Shown here: piece after piece, positions 44,700 to 52,514 of the stretch
How the letters are laid out: the number at the start of each line of letters is the position of its first letter
How positions within the stretch are numbered: the first letter of the stretch is position 1
NCBI GenBank assembly: GCA_019240125.1
Contig: JAFAYW010000107.1
Location: 1-64,000 of the forward strand
Direction of reading: 5' to 3'
DNA: 64,000 nucleotides
Origin: Alphaproteobacteria bacterium
GTDB taxonomy: Bacteria > Pseudomonadota > Alphaproteobacteria > ATCC43930 > CGMCC-115725
The notes under the pieces: generated by a model
Database searches by the model: none
The model's input: only the letters and a program-made list of their open reading frames with translations
What the model was told of the DNA's origin: nothing
Position numbers and translations under genes: made by a program

Positions 44700-45605
44700 A
44701 TGGGCTGGTCCGCATCACAACCGCTCACGACGGTGGATGTGCTCGGTGCCGCCGGCGCGGTGGTGCGACTGCGCCGGCACGGAAATCCGGGTGCGGCGAC
44801 ACGGCTGCTGCTCAGCCACGGCAACGGGTTTGCGATTGCCGGTTATGTCGAGTTCTGGCGCCATTTTCTGCGTGATTTCGATGTCGTTGCCTTCGACATG
44901 CGCAATCACGGCCAGAACCCGCTGGCCGAACCGCCGGGCCACGACTATCCCCACATGATGGCGGATATCGCCGCCGTAACGCATGCTGCCCGGGCGGAAT
45001 TCGGCGCCAAGCCGACGGTGGGTGTATTCCACTCCATGTCGGCGCAATCGGCGCTGTTGCAGGCGATGCAGGGCGGCGCGGCGGATGACGAGAATTTCGT
45101 TCGGCTGATCCTGTTCGATCCGCCCAACGTGCCGCCCGCCGACAGTCCGGCCCGGCAGGCGATGCTCGGCTATCTGCGCATGCTGGCGGTGTGGGCGGGA
45201 GCGCGCCGCGACAGCTATGCCGACCCGGGCGAGCTGGCCGCGGAATATGCCGCATCACGCACCGGTCAGGCCTGGACCCCTACCATCCCGTCGACGATGG
45301 CCGAGGCGGTCTTAAAGTCGGCGGAGGGAAACTGGCGCCTCTCCTGCCCGCCAGCGCTAGAGGCCTCGATGTACCGGCAAGGCATGACGCTTCCCCTCTG
45401 GCCGCAATGTACCGACGTCCCGGTTCCGGTCACCCTGGTCGGCGCCGACCCGGAGCGCCAATTTGCCGCCGCGACCGGCCTATCCAACCGCCAACTCGCG
45501 GCGGATGGCGGTTTTGATTACCGCACTATCCCCGGCACAAGCCATCTGATGCAGCTGGAACAGCCCGAGGCCTGCGCCGAGCTGGTGCTCGATCTTCTGC
45601 GATAA
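44700..45605 (+). CDS. alpha/beta hydrolase
   Basis: This 301-residue protein starts at the ATG at 44700; a TTG three codons earlier overlaps the previous stop. Alpha/beta-hydrolase landmarks: oxyanion-hole SHGNGFAIAGY at about 38, AFDMRNHGQNP, the nucleophile elbow VFHSMSAQSALL (Ser in place of the usual GxSxG context, H-S-M-S-A), acid in LVGADPERQF and the histidine in GTSHLMQLEQP. The elbow deviates slightly from G-x-S-x-G, so substrate class is hard to predict. It is in one run with the DUF169 protein and the small membrane protein. Confidence 0.85.
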   Translation: MGWSASQPLTTVDVLGAAGAVVRLRRHGNPGAATRLLLSHGNGFAIAGYVEFWRHFLRDFDVVAFDMRNHGQNPLAEPPGHDYPHMMADIAAVTHAARAEFGAKPTVGVFHSMSAQSALLQAMQGGAADDENFVRLILFDPPNVPPADSPARQAMLGYLRMLAVWAGARRDSYADPGELAAEYAASRTGQAWTPTIPSTMAEAVLKSAEGNWRLSCPPALEASMYRQGMTLPLWPQCTDVPVPVTLVGADPERQFAAATGLSNRQLAADGGFDYRTIPGTSHLMQLEQPEACAELVLDLLR

Positions 45606-45641
45606 GCTTCCTTGCCCCCCTGAGGATGAGGGCCTTGGATG

Positions 45642-45728
45642 CTAGTAGGCGCGGCGCGGCGCCGTCATGCGGATCAGCATCGCGACACCGAGCCCGAGCA
45701 GTACCGGGGTGAGCAGGGCTTTCAGCAT
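45642..45728 (-). CDS. 28-residue single-pass membrane peptide
   Basis: A short open frame reads MLKALLTPVLLGLGVAMLIR followed by MTAPRRAY. It has an almost ideal Shine-Dalgarno, AAAGGAGG, 5 bases before the ATG (45726-45728). Residues 3-20 form one hydrophobic helix, and the end is basic (RRAY), so it would sit N-out/C-in in the inner membrane. The frame is open upstream for 37 more codons of arginine-rich sequence, which looks non-coding. It faces the alpha/beta hydrolase gene. Proteins this short are often missed; its reality rests on the ribosome binding site and the clean hydrophobic profile. Confidence 0.55.
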   Translation of the reverse strand: MLKALLTPVLLGLGVAMLIRMTAPRRAY

Positions 45729-45869
45729 AACAACCTCCTTTGCCTGCTGACGAAACGAGCGCCGCCGCCGGCCGGTTCCGCTGCGCTTTTGGAGCCGCTT
45801 CCCGCCCTTCGCCGCAACCGATAAGATCGCGCCCGGCAACCCGCCATCACCTCTGAAGGAGATGCGTTC

Positions 45870-46379
45870 ATGGCGACTTCACTCTATTCGGCCTCGGTCC
45901 CGGTCTTTCTGCAGCTTCTCGAAGGCCTCAAGACGGTCCTGAAAAAGGCCGAGGAGCACGCGACGGCGCAGAAATGGGATGCCGGCGTTGTCCTCAACAT
46001 GCGGCTATTCCCGGATATGTTTCCGCTGGAGCGGCAGGTGCGTCAGGTCTGCACGCATTGTCTCGGCGCCGGCCGTGTCGCGGGTGTCGACCTCCCGAAA
46101 CTGCCGGACGAGGATAAGAGCTTTTCCGAGATCTACTCGCGCCTCGACAAGACCATCGATTTCCTGAAAGGCCTCAAGGCCAATCAGATCGACGGCAAGG
46201 ATGACGCCGAGCTGACGGTGCCGATGGGCGGCCAGCCGCGCCAGTTCAAAGGCCAGAACTACCTGCTGCATTTTGCGATGCTGCAGGTCGGCTTCCACAC
46301 GACCACCGCCTATAACCTCATCCGCACGGTCGGCGTGCCGCTCAGCAAGCGCGACTATCTCGGCCCGATGCCCTCGTAA
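45870..46379 (+). CDS. DUF1993 domain-containing protein
   Basis: This 169-residue protein has the pattern of DUF1993: SLYSASVPVFLQLLEGLKTVLKKAEEHA at the start, VLNMRLFPDMFPLERQVRQVC in the middle, GQNYLLHFAMLQVGFHTTTAYNLIRTVGVPLSKRDYLG at the end. The fold is a four-helix bundle of the DinB-like type. The histidine of the FHTTTAY segment may be part of a metal site. Start supported by GAAGGAG 8 bases before the ATG. Function unknown; a strong hairpin follows the stop. Confidence 0.88.
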   Translation: MATSLYSASVPVFLQLLEGLKTVLKKAEEHATAQKWDAGVVLNMRLFPDMFPLERQVRQVCTHCLGAGRVAGVDLPKLPDEDKSFSEIYSRLDKTIDFLKGLKANQIDGKDDAELTVPMGGQPRQFKGQNYLLHFAMLQVGFHTTTAYNLIRTVGVPLSKRDYLGPMPS

Positions 46380-46385
46380 ACCGTA

Positions 46386-46424
46386 CGTCCTTCGACGCCT
46401 CGCGCAGCGAGGCCTCGAAGGACG
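46386..46424. repeat. 39-base hairpin between DUF1993 and amidase genes
   Basis: CGTCCTTCGA (46386-46395) pairs with TCGAAGGACG (46415-46424), and CCTCGC (46398-46403) with GCGAGG (46407-46412). A 2x2 internal mismatch separates the stems and a 3-base loop closes the structure. It resembles the short palindromic intergenic repeats common in alphaproteobacterial genomes. No T tract follows. Confidence 0.6.
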
Positions 46425-46455
46425 CTGGTTGCCGATGCAACGGGCGGGAACAGAT

Positions 46456-47631
46456 ATGGCTGACGATTATGGCGCCTTCGTACCGGGCATGCGGTTCCGC
46501 ATCGAAGGGCGGGGCGGCGGCCCGCTCACGGGGCTCACCTTTGCCGCTAAGGACCTCTTCGATGTCGCCGGCTACCCGACCGGCGGCGGCAACCCGGATT
46601 GGGCGCGCACCCACCCCGTGCCGACCAAACATGCGTGGGCGGTGCAGACATTGCTCGATGCCGGTGCCGAGCTGATCGGCAAGACGATTACCGACGAACT
46701 CTCGCTCGGCATCATGGGCGAGAACCCGTTCGAGGGCACGCCCACCAACCCGCGCGCCCCGGGGCACGTGCCCGGCGGCTCGTCGGCTGGCTCGGCCGCG
46801 GCGGTGGCGGGCGGGTTGTGCGATACCGCGCTCGGCACCGATACCGGCGGCTCGGTGCGGGTACCGGCGAGCTTTTGCGGGCTCTACGGCATCCGGCCGA
46901 CACATGGCCGCATCGATGTGACCGGGATGATGCAGCAGGCCCCGACTTCCGACACGACCGGGTGGTTCGCCCGCGATGCGGATACCTTCACCAAGGTATC
47001 GGCGGTAGTGCTGGGCGAGCCTGTCGCGGCGGCATTGCCGACCCGGCTGATCGTGGCGCGAGACGCCTTTGACTTTGCGACCGAGGAAACCGTCGCCGCG
47101 TTGCAGCCAGTGGTCGATAAGCTCGGTGGGCTGATCGGGCAGGTCAGCGAGGACATGCTGGCACCGTCAGGAATGGCCAATTGGGCGCGGGCGCAGCGCA
47201 CCTTGCAGCCCTACGAGGCGTGGCTGAGTTTTCGCGACTGGCTCGACCGGGTGAACCCGCGGCTGCAATTCAATGTCGCGCGCAATCTCGCCAGCTCAGC
47301 CGCGATCCCCGAAAGCGAGCGGGGCTGGGCCGCGCTGGTGCGGCAGGAAGCACGCGGCCGGATGCGCCAGCTTCTGCCGGCCGGCACGATCCTCTGCCTG
47401 CCGACGACACCGTTTCCCGCCCTGCGCTGCGGTGAGCCGCTGTCGATCCGGGACCCGCTCAACAACCAGATTACCTGCCTGTGCGCCCATGGCGGCCTGA
47501 CCGGCGTGCCGCAAGTCAGCATCCCCGGCGCAACAGTAAACGGGCGGCCAGTGGGCTTGTCGATCATCGGCGCGCGCGGCAGCGACGCGACGCTTGTGGC
47601 GGTCGCGCGGGCGCTGGCGGAGAAGGGGTGA
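46456..47631 (+). CDS. amidase signature family protein
   Basis: This 391-residue protein is counted from the ATG at 46456. An ATG seven codons upstream is also possible, and the frame is open back into the previous gene. The Ser-cisSer-Lys triad is complete: K32 (LTFAAKDLFDVAG), S109/S110 in the PGGSSAGSAAAVAGG signature, and nucleophile S133 (TDTGGSVRVPASFCG). At just under 400 residues it is on the short side for the family, as for the AtzE-like/'amidase' group lacking the C-terminal extension. It hydrolyses an amide of unknown identity. No neighbour suggests the substrate. Confidence 0.9.
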   Translation: MADDYGAFVPGMRFRIEGRGGGPLTGLTFAAKDLFDVAGYPTGGGNPDWARTHPVPTKHAWAVQTLLDAGAELIGKTITDELSLGIMGENPFEGTPTNPRAPGHVPGGSSAGSAAAVAGGLCDTALGTDTGGSVRVPASFCGLYGIRPTHGRIDVTGMMQQAPTSDTTGWFARDADTFTKVSAVVLGEPVAAALPTRLIVARDAFDFATEETVAALQPVVDKLGGLIGQVSEDMLAPSGMANWARAQRTLQPYEAWLSFRDWLDRVNPRLQFNVARNLASSAAIPESERGWAALVRQEARGRMRQLLPAGTILCLPTTPFPALRCGEPLSIRDPLNNQITCLCAHGGLTGVPQVSIPGATVNGRPVGLSIIGARGSDATLVAVARALAEKG

Positions 47632-47690
47632 GCAGCACGCGCGCAATCCCGATCACGCGCAAAGACGTAGCGCCGGCCCCATCATCAGTC

Positions 47691-47773
47691 GCATCCCCGG
47701 CGAAAGCCGAGGCCCACCCCTTCCCCGACCGCGTTTGTGGATTCAGTGGATTCCGGCTTTTCGCCGGAAATGC
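47691..47773. repeat. palindromic intergenic element, copy 1
   Basis: The left end GCATCCCCGGCGAAAGCCG (47691-47709) is nearly the complement of the right end CGGCTTTTCGCCGGAAATGC (47754-47773), with GAGGAGTCG flanking on the right. The element closely resembles a second one at 51296-51389. It lies between the amidase gene and the shortened MBOAT partner gene. Confidence 0.7.
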
Positions 47774-47873
47774 GAGGAGTCGTTAGGAGTCGGATTTGTG
47801 CCGTGATGGGAGGCCGCCTCATCATGATCTCGCCAGGCCCCGACCAAAGTGGCACGAGATCGAATGAGCCGGC

Positions 47874-48212
47874 TTACTTTTCCGCCGAAGGCCAATCCTG
47901 GTCCTGCAGGCGCTGGATAAAGTAGCGCAGAGCCTCGGCCGGGCGCCCCAGGCCGAGACTGGCCATTGCATGATCCCAGCGCGCGGCGGCGTGCTGCAAC
48001 GGCGCCAGCGCGGGGCTGCCGCCCATCCGGTCGAGCCAGGATGCCAGATCGTGCGAGGCGAACACCGCGAGGGTCAGCGCGCCGATCAGGCTGAGCGCCA
48101 GCACCTGCCGCGGCGTGGCCCCGACGCGGCGCAGGCGGATCGGGATCGCGTCGGCGGTGGTTGCCGGCCGCGGCTCGAGATAAGACGGGAGTTCGCTTTC
48201 GAGGGCCACCAT
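47874..48212 (-). CDS. 112-residue membrane protein after MBOAT gene, probably a shortened acyltransferase partner
   Basis: Residues 1-35 are cytoplasmic, 36-54 form one transmembrane helix (VLALSLIGALTLAVFASHDL), and the rest is periplasmic, with ALAPLQHAAARWDHAMASLGLGRPAEALR. It starts 3 bases after the MBOAT stop. MBOAT genes are usually followed by a longer AlgJ/AlgX or SGNH/DUF459-like protein that begins with such an anchor. Here the frame ends at 112 residues without any SGNH catalytic motif. A palindromic element lies about 100 bases past the stop. It is either a reduced partner or the remnant of a longer gene. Confidence 0.6.
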   Translation of the reverse strand: MVALESELPSYLEPRPATTADAIPIRLRRVGATPRQVLALSLIGALTLAVFASHDLASWLDRMGGSPALAPLQHAAARWDHAMASLGLGRPAEALRYFIQRLQDQDWPSAEK

Positions 48213-48215
48213 GGC

Positions 48216-49628
48216 CTAGAATCGGAAATAGATGAAGGGGGCGATGCCCTCGGGGCCAAGAGCCTGGATCGCCGCGACGATGATGCCGGCTGTGGCCCCC
48301 AGCCCCCATACCGGCACGCGCATCAGCCCTTCCGCTACCCGCGCGAACAGGCCGGGCGGGGTGAACTGGCCGGCGAGACCGATCGCGATCAGCGCGACGG
48401 TAAACGGCTTGGCCTGCTGCACCCCTTCGGCCCAGCCGTGACCGAGCCCGGCGATGAACAGGCGGGCCACCTCGAAATCCTCGGCCCGGAAGAAAATCCA
48501 GGCGAGGCAGACAAAGTGGAAGACCACGAGCGTGGCGATGAGCTTTGCGGCGGGCGATCGGGCACGCCGTCCGATCAGCGGCTCCAACATCCGCTCGATT
48601 GCGAGGCCGCCGCCATGCATCGCCCCCCAGGCGACGAATTTCCACCCCGCGCCATGCCAGATGCCGCCGAGCAGCATCGTGATCATCAGGTTGCGATAGG
48701 TCGCGAGGCGCCCGTTTCGGTTGCCGCCGAGCGGCTTGTAGAGATAATCGCGCAGCCAACTCGATAGCGAGATATGCCAGCGCTGCCAGAACTCGCGCAG
48801 CCGCTGTGAGCGGTAGGGCTGGTTGAAATTGGCTGGAAAGCGAAACCCGACCAGTGCCGCCAAGGCGATCGCCATGTCGCTGTAGGCGCTGAAATCGCAA
48901 TAGATCTGCACCGCATAACCATAGGCGGCGAGCAACAGGTCTGGGGCGCTGTACTCAGTCGGCGCGCTGAACACCGGATCGACCAGCCCGGTCGCGAGGT
49001 AGTTCGCGATGACGGTTTTCTTGAACAGGCCGCCAAGGATCAACAACAGCGCCGGCGCCAGCGGGATCGGCTCGGGCTGTTCGCGCTGCAATTGCGGCAG
49101 GAAGTAGGCGGCGCGCACGATCGGCCCTGCCACCAATTGCGGGAAAAATGACATGTAGAGCGCCATGTCGAGCGGGTTGCGGGTGACCCCGACATCGCCG
49201 CGAAAAACATCGGTCAGGTAAGAGATGCCATGGAATGTAAAGAACGAGATGCCGACCGGCAGCAGCACCTCGATAAACGGCAGTTCATGCTGCAGGCCCA
49301 ACAGGTTCGCCAGCTGATTGGCGCTGAGCACGAAAAAATCGAGATACTTGAAGGTGCCGAGCAATGCCAGGTGCACGGCAACGGAGATACCGAGGATCCA
49401 GCGCTGGCGATCGCGTTGTGATGTATTCGCGATGAGTAGACCGCCGACGAAACTGAGCCCGGTGCTGAAGGCAAGCAGAAAGCAGAACCGCCAGTCCCAT
49501 TGCGCATAGAAGTAATAGCTTGCGACAACAAGCACGGCTTTTTTTGCCGTAAAACGCGTCTCCAGAGCCGCCATCAACGCGGCGACCAGGAGAAAGAACA
49601 GCAGAAAACCGGAAGTCGGGAACAACAT
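48216..49628 (-). CDS. MBOAT family O-acyltransferase (AlgI-like)
   Basis: This 470-residue protein starts at the ATG at 49626-49628 (MLFPTSGFLLFFLLV), the typical AlgI/DltB N-terminus; the frame is open a little upstream. About ten membrane segments. It has LLPVGISFFTFHGISYLTDVFRG, FFPQLVAGPIVRAAYFLPQL, FSAYSDMAIALAALVGFRFPANFNQPYRS and FWQRWHISLSSWLRDYLYKPLGGNR. The catalytic histidine lies in LGGIWHGAGWKFVAWG. It transfers acyl (often acetyl) groups to an exported polysaccharide or lipid. A short partner gene follows. No polysaccharide synthase is in the window. Confidence 0.92.
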   Translation of the reverse strand: MLFPTSGFLLFFLLVAALMAALETRFTAKKAVLVVASYYFYAQWDWRFCFLLAFSTGLSFVGGLLIANTSQRDRQRWILGISVAVHLALLGTFKYLDFFVLSANQLANLLGLQHELPFIEVLLPVGISFFTFHGISYLTDVFRGDVGVTRNPLDMALYMSFFPQLVAGPIVRAAYFLPQLQREQPEPIPLAPALLLILGGLFKKTVIANYLATGLVDPVFSAPTEYSAPDLLLAAYGYAVQIYCDFSAYSDMAIALAALVGFRFPANFNQPYRSQRLREFWQRWHISLSSWLRDYLYKPLGGNRNGRLATYRNLMITMLLGGIWHGAGWKFVAWGAMHGGGLAIERMLEPLIGRRARSPAAKLIATLVVFHFVCLAWIFFRAEDFEVARLFIAGLGHGWAEGVQQAKPFTVALIAIGLAGQFTPPGLFARVAEGLMRVPVWGLGATAGIIVAAIQALGPEGIAPFIYFRF

Positions 49629-49801
49629 GCCGCAGCTAACGTATGCCGCTACCTTGCCCAGCGGCAACCCACCCGAGCCGTTTTTAGCCCGGCCTGTTGC
49701 GCAAATGCCTCCCGACTCGCCGGTGGGGTCGCGACCGTTGCCGCGTCACGATCCGAGGGCTAGATACTCGCAGCGTGCGATCAAGCTGAGGGGTAGCAGC
49801 C

Positions 49802-50062
49802 ATGGCGGCAGGTGAATTGGGGGCGGCGGTGCAGCCCCATACGACGCTCGACGCCAAGGGGCTGCTGTGCCCGCTACCCGTATTAAAGGCGCGTCGGGCA
49901 CTGAAGGCCGTGCCGGCGGGCGGCGTGCTCGAGGTGCTGGCGACGGACCCGGGCGCCGCCAAGGATTTCGTGCATTTCTGCGATACGACGGGCTGCGAAC
50001 TGCTTGAATCGAGCGAGCCGAAGGAAGGCATCCTGCGCTTCCTGCTGCGCAAGCCAGCCTGA
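49802..50062 (+). CDS. tusA: TusA-family sulfurtransferase / sulfur carrier
   Basis: This 86-residue protein has the TusA signature LDAKGLLCPLPVLKARRALK. C23 in C-P-x-P is the persulfide cysteine. VLATDPGAAKDFVHFCDTTGCELL follows, with the conserved D-P-G and a second cysteine pair. It shuttles sulfur for tRNA thiolation, molybdenum cofactor or other uses. TusBCDE genes are not nearby. The iron alcohol dehydrogenase gene begins 13 bases after its stop, so they share a transcript, but I see no biochemical reason. GTAGCAG-type upstream sequence gives only a weak ribosome binding site. Confidence 0.92.
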   Translation: MAAGELGAAVQPHTTLDAKGLLCPLPVLKARRALKAVPAGGVLEVLATDPGAAKDFVHFCDTTGCELLESSEPKEGILRFLLRKPA

Positions 50063-50074
50063 GACAGGGGGACG

Positions 50075-51238
50075 ATGATGGCGGCCTTGATCACGGCGCC
50101 GCGGCTGATGTCGATCGGCGGCGGCGCGCTGACGGAATTGCCGGCCCTGCTCGGCCGATTCGCGGTGTCCCGGCCGCTGATTGTCACCGACCCGTTCATC
50201 GCCAAAAGCGGCATTCTCGACCGCGCCATCGGCATGCTCGACAAGGCCGGCATCGCCTGGGCGGTGTTCTCCGACACGGTGCCCGATCCGACGACCGATG
50301 TGATCGAGACCGGCACGGCGCGCCTGCGCGAGGGTGACTACGACAGCCTTATCGCGATCGGCGGCGGCAGCCCGATCGATACCGCCAAAGGGATGTCGGT
50401 GCTGTACGCCAATGGCGGGCGGATCAGCGACTACAAGGTGCCGAACGACATCCCGAAATCTGGCCCCCCGATCATCGCCATTCCGACCACGGCCGGCACC
50501 GGGTCGGAAGTGACGCGCTTTACCGTCATCACCGATACCGCGACCGACGAGAAGATGCTGATCGCGGGGCTCGCCTGCTGCCCGACCGCGGCGATCGTCG
50601 ATTACGAACTGACCCTGACGATGCCACTGCGGCTGACCGCCGATACCGGCATCGACAGTCTGACGCATGCCATCGAGGCTTATGTCAGCCGCCGCGCCAA
50701 CCCCTATGCCGATGGGATGGCGAAAAGCGCGATGGGGCTGATTGCGCGCAATATCCGCACCGCCTGCGCCGAGCCGACCAACCATGCCGCGCGCGAGGCG
50801 ATGATGCTGGGCGCGACATCGGCCGGGATGGCGTTTTCCAATTCCAGCGTTGCGCTGGTGCACGGTATGAGCCGGCCGATCGGCGCCTTTTTCCATGTGC
50901 CGCACGGCCTGTCGAACGCGATGCTGTTGCCCGAGATCACGGCGTTCTCGGCCCCCGCCGCGCTCGACCGTTACGCCGATTGCGCCCGTGCGATGGGCAT
51001 CGCCGAAGAGGGCGAGGGGAGCCAGGCGGCGGTGGCCCGGTTGCTCGACGAACTGCGCGGGCTCAATGAGCAGCTGAAGGTGCCGACCCCGCGCGACTAC
51101 GGCATCCCCAAGGACCGATACGAGGAGCTGTTGCCGATCATGGCGAGCCAGGCATTGGCCTCGGGCTCACCCGCCAACAATCCGCGCGAGCCCTCGGCCG
51201 ACGAGATCATCGAATTGTACCGCCGGGTATACGGCTAG
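50075..51238 (+). CDS. iron-containing (group III) alcohol dehydrogenase
   Basis: This 387-residue protein has the normal family length. The N-terminal Rossmann-like half shows FAVSRPLIVTDPF, DYDSLIAIGGGSPIDTAKG (NAD site) and AIPTTAGTGSEVTRFTVITD. The metal half has the conserved aspartate and histidines in TGIDSLTHAIEAY and later VHGMSRPIGAFFHVPHGLSNAM. These match the four ligands D-H-H-H. Substrate may be an aldehyde such as lactaldehyde, methanol or butanol derivatives. Two ATG codons in a row (50075, 50078) follow an AGGGGG site. Placed directly after tusA. No regulator is nearby. Confidence 0.93.
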   Translation: MMAALITAPRLMSIGGGALTELPALLGRFAVSRPLIVTDPFIAKSGILDRAIGMLDKAGIAWAVFSDTVPDPTTDVIETGTARLREGDYDSLIAIGGGSPIDTAKGMSVLYANGGRISDYKVPNDIPKSGPPIIAIPTTAGTGSEVTRFTVITDTATDEKMLIAGLACCPTAAIVDYELTLTMPLRLTADTGIDSLTHAIEAYVSRRANPYADGMAKSAMGLIARNIRTACAEPTNHAAREAMMLGATSAGMAFSNSSVALVHGMSRPIGAFFHVPHGLSNAMLLPEITAFSAPAALDRYADCARAMGIAEEGEGSQAAVARLLDELRGLNEQLKVPTPRDYGIPKDRYEELLPIMASQALASGSPANNPREPSADEIIELYRRVYG

Positions 51239-51295
51239 CGGCGTGCCCGTATGATACCGGATTAAGCGCCGAAGGCTGTCATTCTAGCCGCGACT

Positions 51296-51389
51296 CCTCG
51301 TTCGCATCCCCGCCGAAAGCCAGGGTCTACACCGCCGCAAAGAGCAGTGGGTTGGTGGATCCCGGCGTCCGCCAGGAATACGAATGAGG
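51296..51389. repeat. palindromic intergenic element, copy 2
   Basis: The left part CCTCGTTCGCATCCCCGCC (51296-51314) and right part ending CGAATGAGG (51381-51389) are degenerate complements. The outer flank CGACTCCTCG matches the complement of the flank of the first element (47774-47782). It is the second of two copies about 3.6 kb apart, in a 250-base intergenic gap before the DUF2125 gene. Confidence 0.65.
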
Positions 51390-51488
51390 TGTACCGAGAT
51401 GCCGATGCGCCTGCCGATGTTCAGAGGGTGACCCGGCCATTGCTCGTTAGCTGGCGTCCCAGAAACATCCCCGGAGTTGATTACTCGC

Positions 51489-52502
51489 ATGCGCCGTGTC
51501 GGGATTATCATCCTAATCGCTATGCTGCTGTTGCTGCTGGGCGGCTACACCGCGGCCTGGTTCATTATCGCCGGCCGTGTCGAGGCGAGCGCCGCGGAAG
51601 CGACGGAGACCTTGCGGGCGCAGAACCTCGACCTGAGCTGGCAGAATCTGCGGGTGGCGGGCTTTCCCTTCTCCTTCCGGGTGGAGCTGAGCCAGGCCCG
51701 GTTGCGCGCGACTGCTGTAAATCCGCCCGTCGAATTGCGCGCGCCGCTCCTGTCAGCCGGGACCCATCCCTGGGGCTTCCGGGTTTGGCAGCTGGCGGCA
51801 CCTGAAGGGTTAACCGTCGCGGCGGCAGGGATTGAGCCGGCCACGAGCCTTGAGGCGCAGGCGATGAGCGGCAGCCTCTATGCCCAGAGCGACGGGAGCG
51901 CGCAGTTGTGGTTCGGGTTGACCCAGCCGGTTGCGGCGTTTGGCCTGAAAGCGTCCGCGCGCTACGCCGATCTCTGGCTGAACCTGCCGCCACATGTGCC
52001 GCAATCCCACATCGAGCCTGCGGGGACTGTCGGGATAGTGGCATATGCGCTGGAATTGCCGCTTGTGCCGCCGCCGCTGCACAACCCGGTCGATCAGCTC
52101 GGCTTCAGCGGGACCCTGATGGGCAGCTTTCCGCCCGGACCTGCGCAGCAGGCGGCGCAGGCGTGGCGCGACCAGGGCGGCACCGTGGAACTGGAGAATT
52201 TCGCGTTGCGCTGGGGCTCGCTGGCGGTCGACGGCTCCGGCACCCTGGCGCTCGACAGCCAGCTGCAGCCGACCGGCGCCTTTTCCGGCTCGGTCGAGGG
52301 GTTCAACGATCTGATGAACGCCTTGGTCGCGGGCGGTCAGCTGCGCGGCAGCGATGCGCGTCTGGCCCAGATCGCGCTATCGATGCTGGCCAAGCCGGGC
52401 GCCGATGGGCGGCCGCAAATCTCGACCTCGTTCACGATCCAGAACGGCCAGATGTTTCTCGGCCCGGCCAAACTCGGGCCGGCGCCGCGCATCCTGTGGT
52501 GA
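51489..52502 (+). CDS. DUF2125 domain-containing membrane-anchored protein
   Basis: This 337-residue protein starts at the ATG at 51489; a TTG four codons upstream is open, but GGAG would then sit inside the start. One N-terminal helix (IIILIAMLLLLLGGYTAAWF) anchors it. The periplasmic part follows the DUF2125 pattern AAEATETLRAQNLDLSWQNLRVAGFPFSFRVEL, with later strands of LALDSQLQPTGAFSGSVEGFNDLMNALVAGG and GRPQISTSFTIQNGQMFLGPAKLG at the end. The family is confined mostly to alphaproteobacteria and uncharacterised. It converges on the tyrA-like gene, with 12 bases between the stops. Confidence 0.88.
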   Translation: MRRVGIIILIAMLLLLLGGYTAAWFIIAGRVEASAAEATETLRAQNLDLSWQNLRVAGFPFSFRVELSQARLRATAVNPPVELRAPLLSAGTHPWGFRVWQLAAPEGLTVAAAGIEPATSLEAQAMSGSLYAQSDGSAQLWFGLTQPVAAFGLKASARYADLWLNLPPHVPQSHIEPAGTVGIVAYALELPLVPPPLHNPVDQLGFSGTLMGSFPPGPAQQAAQAWRDQGGTVELENFALRWGSLAVDGSGTLALDSQLQPTGAFSGSVEGFNDLMNALVAGGQLRGSDARLAQIALSMLAKPGADGRPQISTSFTIQNGQMFLGPAKLGPAPRILW

Positions 52503-52514
52503 GGCGAGGGCCCA

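Noticed and set aside
47743..48900. 385-codon open frame in a second frame of the MBOAT region
   Set aside because: It overlaps the well-supported acyltransferase and its partner in another frame and has an Arg/Ala-rich, domain-free translation.
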